Shown here: one piece after another, positions 17,956 through 27,482 of the stretch | Layout: each line of letters opens with the position of its first letter | How positions within the stretch are numbered: position 1 is the first letter of the stretch | Origin: an uncultured Psychrobacter sp. | GTDB taxonomy: Bacteria > Pseudomonadota > Gammaproteobacteria > Pseudomonadales > Moraxellaceae | DNA length: 64,000 nucleotides | Assembly (NCBI GenBank): GCA_947501045.1 | Contig: CANMUI010000003.1 | Span: forward strand, 248,001 to 312,000 | Direction of reading: 5' to 3' | The notes under the pieces: model-generated | Told to the model about the DNA's origin: nothing | The model's input: the letters and a program-made list of their open reading frames with translations, nothing else | Databases searched by the model: none | Program-made: the position numbers and the translations under genes

Positions 17956-20556
17956 TTATTCACTGTGCGCTGGGCCTCGAGCCGTTGATACCTTAGGATT
18001 TTCTACCGCGTCCGGCTGCTCATCAACCAATTTACCTATCGATTCGGGCGGGTTGGTATCTTTGGCATGAGGCACTTGCTGCGGCTTCATGTCATTATCC
18101 TTGTCTACATGACCATCCGCGCTATACTCATCGTCATTATTAAGACTGTCGATAGTATCAATAGTGTCAACCGTATCTTGGTCTGCTGCCGACGCTAGCT
18201 CCCACGCCTCGCCTTGCATACGCATCACCGCTTTTAATACCGCCTCGGACGTAGCGGGCATGGTCAGCTCTGGATTTTTCTTATAGTCGCCCAAGCTGGC
18301 AATAGCATTATTAATGGCGCACCACACGCTGGCCGCTAGCATAAAGGGCGGCTCGCCTACCGCTTTGGAATTATAAATGGTCTGCTCGCTGTTTTTGCGG
18401 TCAAACAATTTAACCTGCCACTGTTTGGGCAAATCATGTGAGGTCGGAATTTTATAATTGGCGGGGCTGTTAGAAGCGAGATTACCTTTGTTATCCCAAG
18501 TCAGCTCCTCAGTGGTCAGCCAGCCCATCCCTTGGATAAAGCCGCCTTCAATCTGACCAATATCAATAGCCGGGTTAATCGATTGTCCGACATCGTGCAG
18601 GATATCGCAGCGCAGCACCTTATACTCGCCAGTTAAAGTATCAATTTCAACTTCAGCGCACGCTGCGCCCAAAGCAAAATAAAAGAAAGGTCGACCCCAC
18701 GCTTTGGAGCGGTCATAAAATATTTTTGGGGTTTTATAATAGCCGGTAGAAGATAAGCTGATACGGTGCTGATACGCCAGTAACACTAGTGCGGCAAAGC
18801 TTAGGTTGTCTTTATCAGCGATTTGTACGTGGTTACGCTCAAACTTGATAGCGTCCGCTGCCACTGCAAAATGCTCAGCGGCAAACGCAAGCAGGCGCTC
18901 TTTGATAGTGATACATGCATTTTGCGCCGCCTTACCATTGATATCAGTGCCTGATGACGCCGCTGTTGGTGAGGTATTTGGCACTTTATCGGTACGAGTC
19001 GCGGTAACTTTTACCGTATCCAAATCAACATCAAACTCATTGGCGACAATTTGCGCGATTTTAATATAAAGCCCCTGCCCCATCTCAGTACCGCCATGAT
19101 TGACCTGAATAGTGCCGTCGGTATAGACATGCACCAAAGCGCCAGCTTGGTTTAGAGTCTGCACGGTAAAAGAGATACCAAACTTCACTGGCGTCAGCGC
19201 TATGCCCAAACGCTTATCGCTAGCGTCTCTTTCGGCTTGTTTATTCGCATCTATAATGTGCTGACGGCGCTTAGCGTAGTCACAGTCTTTTGCTAAATCC
19301 TCCATAAGCACTGCTAAATCAAAATGCTCAATCGGCTGCCCATAATGGGTGCTTTGACCGTTTTGATAAAGATTAGTTAGGCGCACTTGCAAGGGGTCTT
19401 TACCCAAAGTATAAGCAATATCATCCATCATATATTCAGCGGTCATCAGACCCTGTGGCCCGCCAAAGCCGCGATAAGCGGTGTTTGATACCGTGTGGGT
19501 TTTGCAGCGATGACCAGCTATTTGCGCCGCTGGATAATAATAAGCGTTATCACTATGGAACATTGCTCTATCAACAATAGCGTCTGATAAATCTGCCGAA
19601 TAACCGCACAGCGCCGAGAGCTGCATATCAACACCGAGCACTTTACCCGACTCATCAAAGCCAACCTCGTAACGATTGGAGAACTCATGACGTTTACCGG
19701 TCACCACCATGTCATCTTGACGGTCTAAACGCATGCTCACCGGTACATTATGGCGCTTGGCTACGATAGCGCTCAGGCACGCCCACGCTGCGGCCTGCGT
19801 CTCTTTGCCGCCAAAGCCGCCGCCCATTCTACGCACGATACTACTGACCGCGTGAAAAGGTAGGTCGGTAACCTCGGCTACCAGCTGCTGCACCTCGCTT
19901 GGATGCTGCGATGAGGTATACACCTCAAGCCCGCCATCATCCGTAGGCACGACATAACACACTTGCCCTTCTAAATAAAAATGCTCCTGACCCAGCATAT
20001 GAATATGCCCTTGAATACGCTGAGGGGCATTATCCAAAGCGCTTTTAGCATCGCCGCGCTGCATAAAGTGGCTTGGGCGTACAAATTGCTCTTGCTCTAA
20101 CGCTTCATCGATAGTGAGTAGCGCCGGCAGTGCTTCGTATTCTACCACCGCTTTTAGCACCGCCTGTTTTGCCGCGCGGTGGCTGGTCGCCGCTACCGCA
20201 AATAAAGTCTGACCTACGTATTCGGTGACCTTATCCACCATTAAAGGCTCACCGTCAAACACCGCGCCAATATCGGTTTGCGCAGTCAAATCTTTAAAAG
20301 TGATGACGTCCACTACCCCATCAGCCGCTTTGACCGCGCTTAAGTCCATACTCAGTACGCGCGCATGAGCATGGGTACTTTTACCTACGGCCAGATGCAA
20401 AGTGCCTTCTGGTTTTAGAATATCGTCTACATAAGTCGCTGTACCCATCACGTGGCTAATGGCGCTATCGTGTTTGGCGGAGGTGCCGATTTTATTTTTC
20501 GGCGGGCGCACGCGGCGGATACTGTCGCTGTCAAAAAGGCTAGAATGATGGCTCAT
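17956..20556 (-). CDS. xdhB: Xanthine dehydrogenase molybdopterin-binding subunit
   Basis: About 866 residues from the ATG at 20556, which overlaps the xdhA stop as ATGA and has AGAGAG upstream; the longer open frame to 20751 lies inside xdhA and is rejected. With XdhA it oxidises hypoxanthine and xanthine to urate. Molybdopterin-domain motifs are RRMGGGFGGKE, NTAYRGFGGPQG, NHGGTEMGQGLY, ASSGTDINGKA and the active-site segment SKAVGEPPFML with the catalytic Glu. The last ~80 residues are an acidic Asp/Asn-rich tail ending in a Pro/Glu-rich stretch, absent from typical XdhB and probably disordered. Confidence 0.95.
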   Translation of the reverse strand: MSHHSSLFDSDSIRRVRPPKNKIGTSAKHDSAISHVMGTATYVDDILKPEGTLHLAVGKSTHAHARVLSMDLSAVKAADGVVDVITFKDLTAQTDIGAVFDGEPLMVDKVTEYVGQTLFAVAATSHRAAKQAVLKAVVEYEALPALLTIDEALEQEQFVRPSHFMQRGDAKSALDNAPQRIQGHIHMLGQEHFYLEGQVCYVVPTDDGGLEVYTSSQHPSEVQQLVAEVTDLPFHAVSSIVRRMGGGFGGKETQAAAWACLSAIVAKRHNVPVSMRLDRQDDMVVTGKRHEFSNRYEVGFDESGKVLGVDMQLSALCGYSADLSDAIVDRAMFHSDNAYYYPAAQIAGHRCKTHTVSNTAYRGFGGPQGLMTAEYMMDDIAYTLGKDPLQVRLTNLYQNGQSTHYGQPIEHFDLAVLMEDLAKDCDYAKRRQHIIDANKQAERDASDKRLGIALTPVKFGISFTVQTLNQAGALVHVYTDGTIQVNHGGTEMGQGLYIKIAQIVANEFDVDLDTVKVTATRTDKVPNTSPTAASSGTDINGKAAQNACITIKERLLAFAAEHFAVAADAIKFERNHVQIADKDNLSFAALVLLAYQHRISLSSTGYYKTPKIFYDRSKAWGRPFFYFALGAACAEVEIDTLTGEYKVLRCDILHDVGQSINPAIDIGQIEGGFIQGMGWLTTEELTWDNKGNLASNSPANYKIPTSHDLPKQWQVKLFDRKNSEQTIYNSKAVGEPPFMLAASVWCAINNAIASLGDYKKNPELTMPATSEAVLKAVMRMQGEAWELASAADQDTVDTIDTIDSLNNDDEYSADGHVDKDNDMKPQQVPHAKDTNPPESIGKLVDEQPDAVENPKVSTARGPAHSE

Positions 20557-22286
20557 GAGGGTTCTCTCTGTGCTAATCTTGCCGCTATTAATTGCTTGCC
20601 GCACTTGATTAATAAACGCTGCACCACATGCATACGATATTCGCGGCTGGCTCTGACATCCGTCATTGGCGTGACATCTTTTGGCAGTGCTTGTGCGGCC
20701 ATCGCAAAGCTTGCCATCTCTAAAAGCTGTCCAGCCAAGGCTTGCTGGCAATTCTCAGCTAATAACGGAATCGCTGCCATACCGCCTAGGCCAATTTTTG
20801 CCTGCGTAATCGTGCTGCCATCATCTGCTAAATCAATTCTTGCCGCCAATAAACAAGCCGAGATATCATCTTCATAGCGCTTACTAATTTTATGAATAAA
20901 TAAATGCTGGTTATCTTGCATCAATGGAATATGTATAGCGACGACGTAGCTTCTTGCGCGTAATTTGGTCTTTTTATAGTCTAAGAAAAAGTCCGCTAAC
21001 GGGATGATTTCATCATAAACCTGTACTTCATCATTATTTTCATCAGTAAAGCCGCAATGACGCAGATGGATACGTGCCTCTAAGGCTAATAATACTGGCG
21101 GTAAATCGCCGATTGGAGAGGCATTGGCGACATTACCACCAAGGGTGCCCATATTGCGAATTTGCGGAGAAGCGGTTCTGGCAAATAAGTCCGCAAAAGC
21201 GGGAAAATGATGCTCAAGTATCGGTAGCATCTGCTGATAAGTCATACCCGCGCCAAAGGTGAGCTCTTGAGTTATAGCTTGCGCTGCTATTTTATTATCA
21301 TTCGAACTATACGTTAGATTATCCGTTTCAGCATTATTTGACTCAGACAACGACCATACTTTTAGCTCATTAACCGCTGACAGCTGAATAATGGTCTCAT
21401 GGTCAAGCAAACGCTGGGTAATACTTAGTCCTAAATCGGTACCGCCTGCCCAAAGTATTGCTTCTGGATATAGCGCTACTAACTGATTAAGCTCGTCAAT
21501 CGACTGGGGTATAAACAGCTGCCGCGTACCATAGCTAAGGGCAGGCTTAATGGTTGTCGTTTGCACGGTTGATTCAGTACTGTTGTCAACTTCAGCCCGT
21601 GTGGTTTTGTTTCCCATTGCATCTATAGCATTGACAGCTAGACTATTGGTCGTTAAGTCTTGTACTTTAGCTTGAGCAGCCACTTCTCGCTCTTGACCGA
21701 TTTTCTCCATCGTCAGACCGGCATCAATAATTGGTCGATAACCGGTACAGCGGCATAAATTACCCGATATCGAGGCGACTATCTCATCATAGCTAAATTC
21801 CGTATTGCTATTGTTCCTAGCATTTTGACTTAGAGTCTTTTGACTTTGAGACTTGTTTTGCAAACGTTTATTTTCGTATAAACTTGCCAGCGACATCACA
21901 AACCCAGGCGTACAAAAGCCGCACTGCGACCCATGACAGTCCACCATAGCTTGTTGGGCGGGATGTAATAGCGCGCGCTCTGGATGATGTTCAGGGTTAT
22001 CGGCTAAATGGGAGGCGGTAATAAGATGCTGACCATCCATTAGGGATAGCAAAGTAATGCAGGAATTAAAGGTATAAAAAGGCGTATCAGTATTATTTCT
22101 GCTATCTTTGCTCTTTTGAGTCGGCAAACGCTGCGCCATAATCGTACAAGCGCCGCAGTCGCCACTACCGCAGCCTTCTTTGACATCGGTTTGCCGTGCG
22201 TGTAAACGCAGATACTCTAGCACCGTGGTGTTAGGATTAAGGTGGTTTATTTCGTGGTACTTTCCGTTAAGATAAAAACGAATCAT
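20553..22286 (-). CDS. xdhA: Xanthine dehydrogenase small subunit (2Fe-2S and FAD domains)
   Basis: 577 residues; ATG at 22286. The first iron-sulfur cluster uses Cys39/44/47 (KEGCGSGDCGACT) and Cys76; the second uses Cys122/125 (CHGSQCGFCTPG) and Cys178/180 (SGNLCRCTGYRP). The FAD domain follows (ILWAGGTDLGL, NMGTLGGNVANASP, SPIGDLPP). It passes electrons from the molybdenum site in XdhB to NAD. Low-complexity insertions lie near residues 55-70, 140-165 and 200-235, making it longer than typical ~480-residue homologues. It is first in the xdhABC operon, with about 650 bp of AT-rich DNA upstream. Confidence 0.95.
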   Translation of the reverse strand: MIRFYLNGKYHEINHLNPNTTVLEYLRLHARQTDVKEGCGSGDCGACTIMAQRLPTQKSKDSRNNTDTPFYTFNSCITLLSLMDGQHLITASHLADNPEHHPERALLHPAQQAMVDCHGSQCGFCTPGFVMSLASLYENKRLQNKSQSQKTLSQNARNNSNTEFSYDEIVASISGNLCRCTGYRPIIDAGLTMEKIGQEREVAAQAKVQDLTTNSLAVNAIDAMGNKTTRAEVDNSTESTVQTTTIKPALSYGTRQLFIPQSIDELNQLVALYPEAILWAGGTDLGLSITQRLLDHETIIQLSAVNELKVWSLSESNNAETDNLTYSSNDNKIAAQAITQELTFGAGMTYQQMLPILEHHFPAFADLFARTASPQIRNMGTLGGNVANASPIGDLPPVLLALEARIHLRHCGFTDENNDEVQVYDEIIPLADFFLDYKKTKLRARSYVVAIHIPLMQDNQHLFIHKISKRYEDDISACLLAARIDLADDGSTITQAKIGLGGMAAIPLLAENCQQALAGQLLEMASFAMAAQALPKDVTPMTDVRASREYRMHVVQRLLIKCGKQLIAARLAQREPS

Positions 22287-22933
22287 GGCGTTGCTCGGCT
22301 GTCAGAATTAAAATATAGAAGATTAATTTTTACTTCTTATTAAAAAATAATGTTAATAAAGTATAAAAGTCATCTATTAAAGTGCAGTTGTCTACATAAG
22401 ATGACACTGTCTCTCAGTAGTATTTGACTCTTTTTCTATCTAGCAAATTTTATATCTTAGAAATCATCACATCTAAATCAATACGGACATTTATAGGTGT
22501 AATGAATAAGCTGACTGCCATCTGACTTGCGCAAGCTTAAACGAATGATGAAAAGTGCTACAATTATGGTCTAAATAACCAAAAGCAGCGGCATAGGTTG
22601 AAGTGAAGACTCTATAGTTAACATAAAGTTAAGTAGTATTCTTTGTTAGGGTCTGTTGAATAACTGACCACTTAGTTAACTTATATCATATTATCACTAT
22701 ATTTATTTATCTTACAACTTAAAAAATAGTATTTTCGCTACGATATAATTGGCTATTTAAAGGGTTTTCTTTACCAATTTTCATTCGTAAAGCTATACTT
22801 ATTAATAGCTATCCATAAACAAAAAACGGCCAGTATCTAATTAGCTTATAATTAGATACTGGCCGTAGCTTTCGAGTTGTTTCGATTACTTTGGCTATTT
22901 TAATAAGTTAAGTTGTTTCATAGCTTAATAACA
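22287..22933. other. Intergenic region upstream of xdhA
   Basis: About 650 bp, AT-rich. It should carry the xdhA promoter at its left end and holds the put-operon terminator at 22821-22866. The stretch GGGTCTGTTGAATAAC near 22649 resembles the outer end of some insertion sequences, but no matching inverted partner or transposase was found. No credible ORF. Confidence 0.55.
22821..22866 (-). terminator. Strong intrinsic terminator of the put genes
   Basis: Perfect 18-bp stem: ACGGCCAGTATCTAATTA (22826-22843) with its complement (22849-22866), loop GCTTA, followed on the minus strand by TTTTTT (22821-22826). It lies 68 nt past the stop of the PutA C-terminal-domain gene, so putA and that gene share it as a unit. 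Confidence 0.92.
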
Positions 22934-23623
22934 TTAAGTCCCAAGCTCAAGCAAACTAGCATTACCACCAATAGCGGTGGTATTGATGGTTCTGACCCGT
23001 TCAGTGACAAAACGGTACAGATAATCGGACGTCAGCATGTCTGCCAAGGCTTCCATATCCGTCACTGCAATCACTTGCGTTAAGATACCATCAGTATTAG
23101 CGAGCTCTTGGCTAATAGCTTGCACCTCAGCCGCATTGCCTGCTACCGCCACTTGCGCTAAGCGCTCCATATGTAGCAAAGTAACCGTTTGTGAATCATT
23201 AGCCACGCTTAATACATCATCGCTGATACCAGACTCATAAAGCACTTTGGCGGCTTCGGTACACATCTCGCTTTGCTCTGGAAAATGCAATATTACCTCA
23301 TTGCCGGTTAGTAGTGCAGCGATAAGCTGACCCAGTACAGCCATAGTTTTGGCCGATTCGCTACCAATGACCATCGTTTTGCCGCGCGCGGTGAGATATA
23401 GCTCATTGGATTCGCCCGTAGCACCGCTCATAAGCTCTACCTCATCAAGCTTGGGCGCAAAGCTCAATAGGTGATTAAACAAGCGTTTTGCTTTATTGGC
23501 ATCACCTGTCAGCAATGCCAATTTTGGAATAGCCGCTTGCAGATAAGCGGCGCGATTGATAGCGCCCAGTAGTCGCCACCCTTCACAAATCTGCGCATGA
23601 TTTTTTTTAAATTCGGTCGCCAT
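22934..23623 (-). CDS. Stand-alone PutA C-terminal (ALDH-like) domain protein
   Basis: 229 residues; ATG at 23623 with AAGGAG 7 nt upstream, 16 bp after the putA stop. The sequence resembles the C-terminal domain of long PutA proteins, an aldehyde-dehydrogenase-superfamily fold without catalytic residues. The clearest signal is the final motif FVTERVRTINTTAIGGNASL (residues 204-223), the conserved C-terminal motif that in long PutAs sits by the aldehyde dehydrogenase active site. IGSESAKTMAVLGQLIAALL matches the ALDH-like core. It probably associates with the 1096-residue PutA to rebuild a long-type enzyme. A recent splitting mutation is unlikely because of its own strong ribosome binding site and the intact reading frames on both sides. 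Confidence 0.8.
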   Translation of the reverse strand: MATEFKKNHAQICEGWRLLGAINRAAYLQAAIPKLALLTGDANKAKRLFNHLLSFAPKLDEVELMSGATGESNELYLTARGKTMVIGSESAKTMAVLGQLIAALLTGNEVILHFPEQSEMCTEAAKVLYESGISDDVLSVANDSQTVTLLHMERLAQVAVAGNAAEVQAISQELANTDGILTQVIAVTDMEALADMLTSDYLYRFVTERVRTINTTAIGGNASLLELGT

Positions 23624-23639
23624 GTTGCTACTCCTTTTC

Positions 23640-26600
23640 TTATGTTAGTGCAAGCGCTGTAGGGGCTGGTTGAGTATTGTGTTCAGTGGTAGTCATCGTA
23701 TCTAGTGATTCAGCAGTTGTTGCTTCTTTTGTTGAGGTAAAGCTTGGCTGTTCTGAGACCAGCTTCATAAGCCGCGCGACATAATGCGGCCCACCAGCTT
23801 TGGGACCAGTACCTGATAGTCCGTAGCCACCAAAAGGCTGCTCGCCTACTACTGCACCAATTTGATTACGATTGATATAGGTATTACCAACAACAGCTCG
23901 GCGCTCAATATGCTCAGCGACATTTTCTATACGGCTATGGATACCCAAGGTCAGACCAAAACCTGTGGCATTAATAGCATCAATAAGCTTATCCAAATCG
24001 CGCGCTTCATAACGCAACACGTGAAGTATCGGACCGAAATGCTCACCGCCAATCACATCAATACTTTGCACTTCAATCGCTGTTGGCAGCACAAAGGTAG
24101 ATTGCTCTTGGCTTACCACTGAGCTGGCACTCATTGGCGTCTGACCTAAGATTGTAGCTGTCGGCTCAGCACTCATGCGCTCAATATGCGCTTCGAGGTT
24201 TTGCTTGGCATCGGCATCAATAACCGGTCCTACATCGGTTGAGACATAAGTCGGATTACCAACTACCAGCTCTGCCATGTGTCCTTGTAGCAGCTCAATC
24301 AAATCATCGGCTACATCTTCTTGCACACACATAATACGGCAAGCTGAGCAGCGCTGACCGGCTGAGCCAAAGGCGGAAAGCACCGCATCTCTAACCACTT
24401 GTTCAGGCAGTGCAGTTGAGTCGGCAATCATAGCGTTTTGACCGCCAGTCTCGGCAATCAATACTGGTAGCTCACCACTAGTTTGTGGCTTTTGATTGAG
24501 ACTCTGATTGATACGCTGCGCGGTTTGGGTTGAGCCGGTAAAGATAACACCTGCTATGTTGTCAGCAGCTGTGAGGGCACCGCCGACCTCTCCTGAACCG
24601 ATAACGAATTGGAGCGCTGTAGCCGGTACGCCCGCCTGATACATCAGTTGCACGCCAAAATGGGCAATCAAGCTGGTTTGCTCAGCTGGTTTGGCGACAA
24701 CGGTATTACCCGCCGCGAGTGCCGCAACGATTTGACCGGTATAAATAGCCAATGGGAAATTCCAAGGGCTAATACACACAAAAGTGCCACGCGCTTTATA
24801 AACTTGCCGCATTGGCTTGCCCGATAAATCGGTAAACTCATGGGTAGTTTCACTTAGACGCTCAGCTTCATCAGCATAGAAGCGACAAAAATCAACCGCT
24901 TCTTTAATCTCATCGATGCTGTCTTGCATGGTCTTACCCGCCTCGACTTGGCATAATGCCATCAGCTCAGCGTAGTTTTCTTCGTACAAGTCGGCAATTT
25001 TGCGAATGATACTAGCGCGCCTAAAAGCTGGCGTAGCTTGCCACTCTTGTTGACCCGCGGTAGCAGCATCAATCGCTTGACGCGCGACAGTAGCATCAGC
25101 ATAAGTTACCTCACCGGCAATGACCTCATGATTCCAAGGGGCACGCACGCTATGAGACTCTAGACTGCTGTTGGAATCTTGCCCTGCATCAACTGCCTGC
25201 CCATTAACAATAGGCGTTGCTGTCCATGTCTTTTGCAGCTGCTTCTCAATAGCTGCTTTAAAAGGTAACCACTGTGACTCTATAAAGATATTAGGGCCAA
25301 AGCTGGCGCGGCGCGTGCCATAGATATCTAACGGCAAGGGAATATCTGGGTTATACAACTTATCATTTGCCAGCAATTTGTCATAAGGATGTACCGTCAG
25401 CTTATCGATAGGATAAGACTTATCTAATAGCTGATGCACAAACGAGCTATTCGCTCCGTTCTCAAGTAGGCGCCGGACCAAATACGGTAGTAAGTCTTTG
25501 TGAGCGCCTACTGGAGCATAGATACGTACTGGAATTTTGTAAGTTTGCAAAATATGGTCATATAGCGCATCTCCCATACCATGCAGACGCTGAAACTCAA
25601 AGTCTTTGTGCGTACTCATGGTCATAACCGAAGCTAGCGTATGGGCATTATGAGTGGCAAACTGTGGCCAAATAAGACCGCGCAGATGCTCTGATAATAA
25701 GAAGCGCGCACAAGCCAAGTAAGCAGTATCCGTGCCCTCTTTACGCGTCCACACCGGATATCCGGACAAGCCCTTTTGCTGCGCCAGTTTAATCTCCGTA
25801 TCCCAATACGCGCCCTTGACTAGACGCAGCGGAATACGGTCACCGACCTCGGTTGCTAAGCGAGCCAGCCAAGCGAAGATAGCAATAGCGCGCTTAGAAT
25901 ACCCCTGCACCACCAAACCTAAACCGTCCCAACCTTGGGTTAGCGTGTCGCGGTATAGCGACTCAAATAGTTTTAGGGAGATCTCTAAACGGTCGGCTTC
26001 TTCAGCATCAATACTAATATCGACATTGACCTCACGCGCCGCTTCGATAAGCAGCAGGCAGCGCTGACGCAGCAGCCCCATTACTTGCGCTTCTTGGGTA
26101 GCTTCGTAGCGCGGATGCAGCGCAGATAATTTGATAGACACTGACGGCTTAGGCATACCCTCGGCTACTTTGATGCTGGCCGTCGTTTTAATCGCATGTA
26201 GATAGTCATTGAAGTACTTTTCAGCATCGCGGTTGGTAATCGCTGCCTCGCCGAGCATATCAAATGAGTAGGTATAACCTTTATTGCGATAAGACTGGCT
26301 GTTTTTATTGGCATCCTCAATGGTTTCGCCCAACACAAACTGATGCCCCATAATGCGCATAGCTTTTTGCATCGCTGCGCGAATCATCGGCTCGCCCATC
26401 TTTTTGGTCATACGGTCCAAAAATCCAGAGGCGGTAGTGCTATTATCAATACTGACCACGCGGCCAGTCATTATCATACCCCACGTTGAGGCGTTGACTA
26501 TAAAACCATTATCGTCTTTGAGATGCTTTTTCCAGTCGGCAACACTCATCTTATCGCGAATAAGCGCATCAGCAGTATAGCTGTCCGGTACTCGAATCAA

Positions 26601-26930
26601 GGCCTCAGCTAAACTCATCAGCAGCACGCCTTCTTGGGTATCAAGGCTGTATTCAAGCAGTAGGGAATCTACCATCTTCACCGCTTTATTGTCGCTACGA
26701 ACATACTCTACCAGCTTGCGCGTCTGCTCGCTTGCAGCAGTGCGCTCCTCATCGGTGGGTTTTGCAAGCGGAAGTAATTTGGTGAGCCAGCGCTCCTCAT
26801 CAGCGCTATATAAAGGCGAGATACGCTGATATAACTCATCGCTTGACTGAGTAATATATTGAGGATTTAATAAATCAGTAGGGTCAAATAAAATAGGCTC
26901 TTCTGGGGTAAACTGCTCAATCGGGTTCAT
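23640..26930 (-). CDS. putA: PutA bifunctional proline dehydrogenase / P5C dehydrogenase
   Basis: 1096 residues; ATG at 26930. It oxidises proline to glutamate: an FAD proline dehydrogenase, then an NAD aldehyde dehydrogenase with channelling. The proline dehydrogenase domain (about 130-490) shows PKPSVSIKLSALHPRYEA, RLVKGAYWDTEIK, FATHNAHTLASV and FQRLHGMGDALY. The aldehyde dehydrogenase domain (about 580-1060) shows CISPWNFPLAIYTGQ, AETGGQNAMIADS and catalytic Cys861 (GSAGQRCSACR), ending PFGGYGLSGTGPKAGGPHYV. There is no N-terminal ribbon-helix-helix DNA-binding domain as in E. coli PutA, so it should not autorepress. The usual C-terminal domain is encoded by the next gene. Confidence 0.97.
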   Translation of the reverse strand: MNPIEQFTPEEPILFDPTDLLNPQYITQSSDELYQRISPLYSADEERWLTKLLPLAKPTDEERTAASEQTRKLVEYVRSDNKAVKMVDSLLLEYSLDTQEGVLLMSLAEALIRVPDSYTADALIRDKMSVADWKKHLKDDNGFIVNASTWGMIMTGRVVSIDNSTTASGFLDRMTKKMGEPMIRAAMQKAMRIMGHQFVLGETIEDANKNSQSYRNKGYTYSFDMLGEAAITNRDAEKYFNDYLHAIKTTASIKVAEGMPKPSVSIKLSALHPRYEATQEAQVMGLLRQRCLLLIEAAREVNVDISIDAEEADRLEISLKLFESLYRDTLTQGWDGLGLVVQGYSKRAIAIFAWLARLATEVGDRIPLRLVKGAYWDTEIKLAQQKGLSGYPVWTRKEGTDTAYLACARFLLSEHLRGLIWPQFATHNAHTLASVMTMSTHKDFEFQRLHGMGDALYDHILQTYKIPVRIYAPVGAHKDLLPYLVRRLLENGANSSFVHQLLDKSYPIDKLTVHPYDKLLANDKLYNPDIPLPLDIYGTRRASFGPNIFIESQWLPFKAAIEKQLQKTWTATPIVNGQAVDAGQDSNSSLESHSVRAPWNHEVIAGEVTYADATVARQAIDAATAGQQEWQATPAFRRASIIRKIADLYEENYAELMALCQVEAGKTMQDSIDEIKEAVDFCRFYADEAERLSETTHEFTDLSGKPMRQVYKARGTFVCISPWNFPLAIYTGQIVAALAAGNTVVAKPAEQTSLIAHFGVQLMYQAGVPATALQFVIGSGEVGGALTAADNIAGVIFTGSTQTAQRINQSLNQKPQTSGELPVLIAETGGQNAMIADSTALPEQVVRDAVLSAFGSAGQRCSACRIMCVQEDVADDLIELLQGHMAELVVGNPTYVSTDVGPVIDADAKQNLEAHIERMSAEPTATILGQTPMSASSVVSQEQSTFVLPTAIEVQSIDVIGGEHFGPILHVLRYEARDLDKLIDAINATGFGLTLGIHSRIENVAEHIERRAVVGNTYINRNQIGAVVGEQPFGGYGLSGTGPKAGGPHYVARLMKLVSEQPSFTSTKEATTAESLDTMTTTEHNTQPAPTALALT

Positions 26931-27482
26931 ACCAACTCCATAACTATCGTTTAAAATCTAATAGATGATGCGGATGAGTTTTAAATCAGGGCGCACCACC
27001 ACAAACGAGTAAATCCAGCATAAGCTAGATATCATTAATTAATTATTAATCAATCGTTGAGTGCTAAACGAGCTACATTAACAAATAAAAGGCAACAACG
27101 AAAAGCTAAGCGGCATTAGTGCCTTCTTCTTGTCGGTAGTGAAAGGAGAATAACGCAAGTTCACTGTAAGAAAAACCTCTACGGCGTTGATTGAGGTGAT
27201 GCGCTTAACCTATTCATATTATCATGAAAAATGCTTTCAAACTAACGATATCGTCTGGCAATACGCAAAAATATCTTATTCAAAAACATATAGATAGTTG
27301 ATACAAATGGCCGGACTAAATTTCGCGTTAGAATTGGGTTACTATTTATTCATAACCCCAAATTAACGGTTATCAAGACTAAACTTTAAGAAAAAAACCT
27401 CTTTACCATTTAAGGTAAAAAGGTTATAAAAATACTTTTTAATAAAAACCAGCTAATGAACAATTACTGAATAAGCAACCAA
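26931..27482. other. Intergenic region between the purine permease and putA
   Basis: About 550 bp. The right-hand gene (permease) ends at a terminator at 27391-27425 and the remainder should contain the putA promoter. No ORF, repeat or RNA gene was recognised. Confidence 0.6.
27391..27425 (-). terminator. Terminator of the purine permease gene
   Basis: Stem AACCTCTTTACC (27396-27407) with GGTAAAAAGGTT (27414-27425), one mismatch, followed on the minus strand by seven Ts (27391-27397). Confidence 0.85.

Noticed and set aside
20557..20751. 65-codon upstream extension of xdhB
   Set aside because: It lies inside xdhA, whereas the ATG at 20556 overlaps the xdhA stop as ATGA and has AGAGAG upstream.
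22649..22664. Sequence resembling an insertion-sequence end (GGGTCTGTTGAATAAC)
   Set aside because: No matching inverted copy, target duplication or transposase nearby.
23624..23639. Possibility that putA is broken by a frameshift or nonsense mutation before its C-terminal domain
   Set aside because: The downstream frame has its own AAGGAG and ATG at normal spacing and the first gene ends in its own tail, so two genes fit better than a pseudogene.
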